Source of the DNA: Flavobacteriales bacterium
GTDB lineage: Bacteria; Bacteroidota; Bacteroidia; Flavobacteriales; Parvicellaceae
DNA: 6,179 nucleotides
Direction of reading: 5' to 3'
Assembly: GCA_014239715.1 (NCBI GenBank)
Contig: JAAZYJ010000402.1
Location: forward strand, 1 to 6,179
The notes under the pieces were generated by a model. The model worked only from the letters and a program-made list of their open reading frames with translations, ran no database searches and was not told the DNA's origin. The translations under genes were made by a program, and so were the position numbers. This document shows, piece by piece, positions 3,734 through 6,179 of the stretch (position 1 is the stretch's first letter; the number at the start of each line of letters is the position of its first letter).

Positions 3734-6179
3734 ATGCGTTTGCCCCTACTCCACTGCATTTTTGTTGCAATACTGGTATTGTCCTTTAGCTCCATCACTG
3801 CTCAGTTTGACCCCCATGCAGGGATCATCCCTTCCCTTACGGAGGGTGCAACGGTTGCAGTCTCTTCCATTACGCCGACTTCTTTTGCAGGAAACATTAT
3901 TGATGGCGATATAGGCACATTTTGGCAGTCAGGCGGAGCCCTTCCATCGGGTTTTCTGGTGCGTCAGGATCTCAATATTCTATTGGGTTTAGGGGGTACT
4001 CCGGCCTCCACCAATTCAGGATCTTTGCCAGACACAGCCATAACGGATGGTGATGTCTATACCGGCCTGCTCATACCCGAGGTTTCAGGAGAGGCGTGGG
4101 TGGAAATCGACCTTGGAGGGGCCAGTCCATTTCGGTCGCTTTCTTTAAAAGGAAGTGTTACGGCAGATTCCATTTCGGTTTGGATCTTTCATGCCGGAGG
4201 CGATTCAGTGAAATTAGGCACGTACTACGACGCTGACAATTACAGTACGAAACGCTTTACCTTGATCGATACGATTACTCGAATTCGTCTGGCATCTGAT
4301 ATCCAATTTACTATTACCGATGTTGGCGCATTGGCTGAGATACCCACTGAATTCGCTGTAATTGATCTGGGCTCCGTGAAGAATATCGGGTGGCTGGAAA
4401 CCCGACATTTTGCCGGAAGCGATGTTGCCTCTTCTCAAATTCTATTGAGTACAGATAGCATTACATGGACCAAGGTGCTTGATCTGGATCCTGGGGCAGT
4501 ATCAGTAATTAGTAATCGATTGCCAAATGAGTATCCCGCCCGTTACATAAAGCTCGAACACACAATGGTAGAAGGAAATTGGAACAAGGCAGAGATCTGG
4601 GAGGTTCGGGCATACGATCAATATGGGAGATATGGCCCCTTTCCGGCTCCATCACCAAATTCACATAACCTCTTCGAAATGATGGGAGTCAATGGCATCT
4701 GGGGATTGGGAAACGGTATCTATTCAGACTTGTTGTCTCCGGGTGAGGGACCTTTTCAGCACAACCGGATCAGCACTCATGCCCGCAATTATCATAACAT
4801 GAACTGGGATGTGTCCGACCCTGATGTTGTGCCGGACTATAGTGGAATGCCGGGGAGTCTTGCACAGTGGTGGCTGGATTGGGATCGGGAATACAAGATT
4901 TGGGATTCTGCAGGCCTGGATGTATTTGCCAGCATTCAGTTTTCTAATGCTAATCAGCCGGACAGCGTTTGGGATGACCCCTATCTTGCAGCATACAATT
5001 ACGGTTATGCTTTTGCTGAACATTTCGGACCCGGAACCGGCAATGGGCTGGTGAAACGAATAGAAGTTGGAAATGAGCCATGGGACTACGAAGCTTCGTT
5101 TTACCGTGAAGTTCTGCAGGGTATGGCGGAAGGCGCTAAAGCTGCTGACCCCTCCATATTGGTCATTCCATGTGCATTGCAGGCTGTGGACTCAAGTGCG
5201 GAATCGGGAGTGTATAAGAACTATGCCGGTGTTCGATTACTGGATACGATCGCACCCTATATCGATGGCTTGAATGGGCATTATTACAGCTATTACAATG
5301 ATTCGAATGGAGTCCGGAGAGCTACCTACCCCGAGAACTATATCTCCTCAATGCGAGGGATATTGAACGACCTCAGGTATCGCGATGTCAATTTTCCCGG
5401 GAAAAAGATGGTTGTTTCAGAGTGGGGATGGGATTCTGATGGAGCAGGTGAGGCATGTACCCACAATGAATGTGTTTCTGAAACCGCCCAGGCCATTTAT
5501 GGAGTCCGGTATGCCCTCATGCTGAATCGTCTTGGAGTGGACGATATGACCTGGTTCTTCTATGCCAATAGTAACGCTACTTCTTCACTATACACCCGAT
5601 CCGGACTCACCGGGTCCGTAGCAACGTCCTTTGCGGAAAAAAAGTCATTCACGGCATTTGAAGCACTGCTTCATCACATCGGAGATCAATTCTTTTTGGA
5701 CACCCTGGCTGAAAATGATGAACATTGGGTGTATCTGTTCGGTGATTCCACCGGAACACCAACGTACCTGATCGGATGGAGACCTGTAGATGAATCAGAT
5801 GGAAGTAGCTCTTCTGCATCCGTATCTATTCCATATGCACCTGATTCGGCCTGGACGATTTCCGGCTTATCAGGCACAGGAACTGCTGCTACCCTCCCCG
5901 CTTATTCCACAGGAAATATGACACTTTCGTTATCCGCAGTACCGCTGGTGGTGAAACTTCAGAGCTCACCAATTACATCAAGCTCAACTGACCCTGAAAG
6001 AAAAATAACCGTGTACCCCAATCCCACTACCGGAGCAATTTTTATACAGGGATGTGACCTTTCTGAAGGGAATGCTGTACTTAGAGATTGCCTGGGACAA
6101 GTGGTAAGAAATTGGGAGGGGAACCATGAACACATCACACCCTGGTCCGCCAATCGCCATCAGTCACCCCCCACACGAA
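3734..6179 (+). CDS. Secreted multidomain putative glycoside hydrolase (clan GH-A) with discoidin-like modules and T9SS tail, 3' partial
   Basis: The frame is open from ATG 3734 to the window edge (815 codons, no stop). Residues 1-24 are a signal peptide ending ITAQ. Residues 40-295 form a discoidin/F5-8C (CBM32-like) region: IIDGDIGTFWQS (55-66), ITDGD (103-107), EAWVEIDLGG (120-129), AVIDLGSVKNIGW (208-220), ILLSTDSITWTKVL (236-249) and RYIKLEHT (270-277). Residues 315-625 look like a TIM barrel. RIEVGNEPW carries E448, the likely acid/base at the end of strand 4. H516 (NGHYYSYY) suits strand 6. VVSEWGWDS carries E563, the likely nucleophile on strand 7, 115 residues on. W607 (MTWFFYAN) suits strand 8. 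This pattern fits a retaining clan GH-A enzyme (GH39/GH5/GH30/GH51-like); the family and substrate are not determined. Residues 640-742 resemble the beta-sandwich that often follows such barrels, then a Ser-rich linker (744-752) and a T9SS sorting domain with YPNPTTG at 761-767. It therefore probably acts outside the cell on a polysaccharide. G+C is higher than in most upstream sequence. Confidence 0.85.
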   Translation, partial: MRLPLLHCIFVAILVLSFSSITAQFDPHAGIIPSLTEGATVAVSSITPTSFAGNIIDGDIGTFWQSGGALPSGFLVRQDLNILLGLGGTPASTNSGSLPDTAITDGDVYTGLLIPEVSGEAWVEIDLGGASPFRSLSLKGSVTADSISVWIFHAGGDSVKLGTYYDADNYSTKRFTLIDTITRIRLASDIQFTITDVGALAEIPTEFAVIDLGSVKNIGWLETRHFAGSDVASSQILLSTDSITWTKVLDLDPGAVSVISNRLPNEYPARYIKLEHTMVEGNWNKAEIWEVRAYDQYGRYGPFPAPSPNSHNLFEMMGVNGIWGLGNGIYSDLLSPGEGPFQHNRISTHARNYHNMNWDVSDPDVVPDYSGMPGSLAQWWLDWDREYKIWDSAGLDVFASIQFSNANQPDSVWDDPYLAAYNYGYAFAEHFGPGTGNGLVKRIEVGNEPWDYEASFYREVLQGMAEGAKAADPSILVIPCALQAVDSSAESGVYKNYAGVRLLDTIAPYIDGLNGHYYSYYNDSNGVRRATYPENYISSMRGILNDLRYRDVNFPGKKMVVSEWGWDSDGAGEACTHNECVSETAQAIYGVRYALMLNRLGVDDMTWFFYANSNATSSLYTRSGLTGSVATSFAEKKSFTAFEALLHHIGDQFFLDTLAENDEHWVYLFGDSTGTPTYLIGWRPVDESDGSSSSASVSIPYAPDSAWTISGLSGTGTAATLPAYSTGNMTLSLSAVPLVVKLQSSPITSSSTDPERKITVYPNPTTGAIFIQGCDLSEGNAVLRDCLGQVVRNWEGNHEHITPWSANRHQSPPTR
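5999..6179 (+). other. T9SS type A C-terminal sorting domain (encoded, incomplete)
   Basis: From residue 756 the protein reads RKITVYPNPTTGAIFIQG and then NAVLRDCLGQVV. This matches the Por-secretion tail pattern VYPNPTxGxxxI followed by a strand ending in D-x-x-G-x-x-V. The domain directs Sec-exported proteins through the type IX pore for surface attachment or release. The expected final block, roughly I-D-L-S-x-L-x-x-G-x-Y, is not readable after about 6137; that stretch instead encodes WSANRHQSPPTR. Truncation by the window edge plus a possible frameshift explains this best. Confidence 0.8.

Noticed and set aside
3690..3914. Plus-strand open frame with a TTG start overlapping the enzyme gene start
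   Set aside because: It overlaps the signal peptide and first module of the long frame starting at 3734. It uses a weak start, and its product is low-complexity (Ser/Leu-rich) without any recognisable motif.
4724..5023. Antisense open frame inside the glycoside hydrolase gene
   Set aside because: The plus strand here encodes a coherent catalytic domain; the antisense product has no signal, motif or separate promoter. The same applies to the other antisense frames at 429-689, 943-1239, 2400-2612, 3274-3585, 4214-4438, 5686-5877 and 5959-6153.
4809..5273. Plus-strand alternative frames at 4809-5054 and 5067-5273
   Set aside because: Both lie wholly inside the 815-codon frame, which carries the catalytic motifs; their products show no recognisable features.
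1..6179. Polysaccharide utilisation locus, CRISPR array, tRNA, insertion sequence or defence system
   Set aside because: I found no SusC/SusD pair, regular repeats, cloverleaf, transposase, terminal inverted repeats or nuclease/helicase motifs. One putative glycoside hydrolase alone does not make a PUL.

Overview
The window looks like a piece of a Bacteroidota genome (Flavobacteriia/Cytophagia-like), possibly from a marine or other environmental assembly. Four things support this. One protein carries a type IX secretion (T9SS) C-terminal sorting domain with a YPNPTTG core, and T9SS is confined to this phylum and close relatives. Several exported proteins have short signal peptides ending in Gln (YGQ, HAQ, TAQ). 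Start codons lack a Shine-Dalgarno sequence. The leader before the first full gene contains exact matches to the Bacteroidota -7 consensus TAnnTTTG. All genes I accept lie on the plus strand.

Layout. Bases 1-101 hold the last 32 codons of an unidentified gene. Bases 102-240 are a leader with two candidate promoter elements and a hairpin. Bases 241-1716 encode a 491-residue exported protein of unknown function. Nine bases later, 1726-2925 encode a 399-residue outer-membrane beta-barrel, so these two probably form an operon. A 199-base gap with only weak hairpins follows. Bases 3125-3637 encode a small (170-residue) secreted protein of a type common in Bacteroidota but functionally unknown. After a 96-base gap, a long frame opens at 3734 and runs off the window end with 815 codons and no stop. 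It encodes a large secreted multidomain protein: signal peptide, discoidin/F5-8C-like carbohydrate-binding modules, a probable clan GH-A TIM-barrel glycoside hydrolase (candidate acid/base E448 and nucleophile E563), a C-terminal beta-sandwich, a Ser-rich linker and a T9SS sorting domain. This is the best-supported function in the window.

How they fit together. Every identifiable product is exported: one periplasmic or surface unknown, one outer-membrane barrel, one small secreted protein and one T9SS-delivered putative polysaccharide-degrading enzyme. I see no SusC/SusD pair, sulfatase or regulator, so this is not a demonstrated polysaccharide utilisation locus. The enzyme gene has clearly higher G+C (about 50% in sampled lines) than most of the upstream genes (mid to upper 30s), which suggests separate ancestry or an assembly junction in 3638-3733. 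The last roughly 40 bases do not encode the expected end of a T9SS domain and may contain sequence errors. I found no RNA genes, CRISPR arrays, insertion sequences or other mobile elements. I saw no strong evidence for an undescribed multi-gene system. The most unusual structure is the apparent nesting of one discoidin-like domain inside another in the enzyme's N-terminal region.
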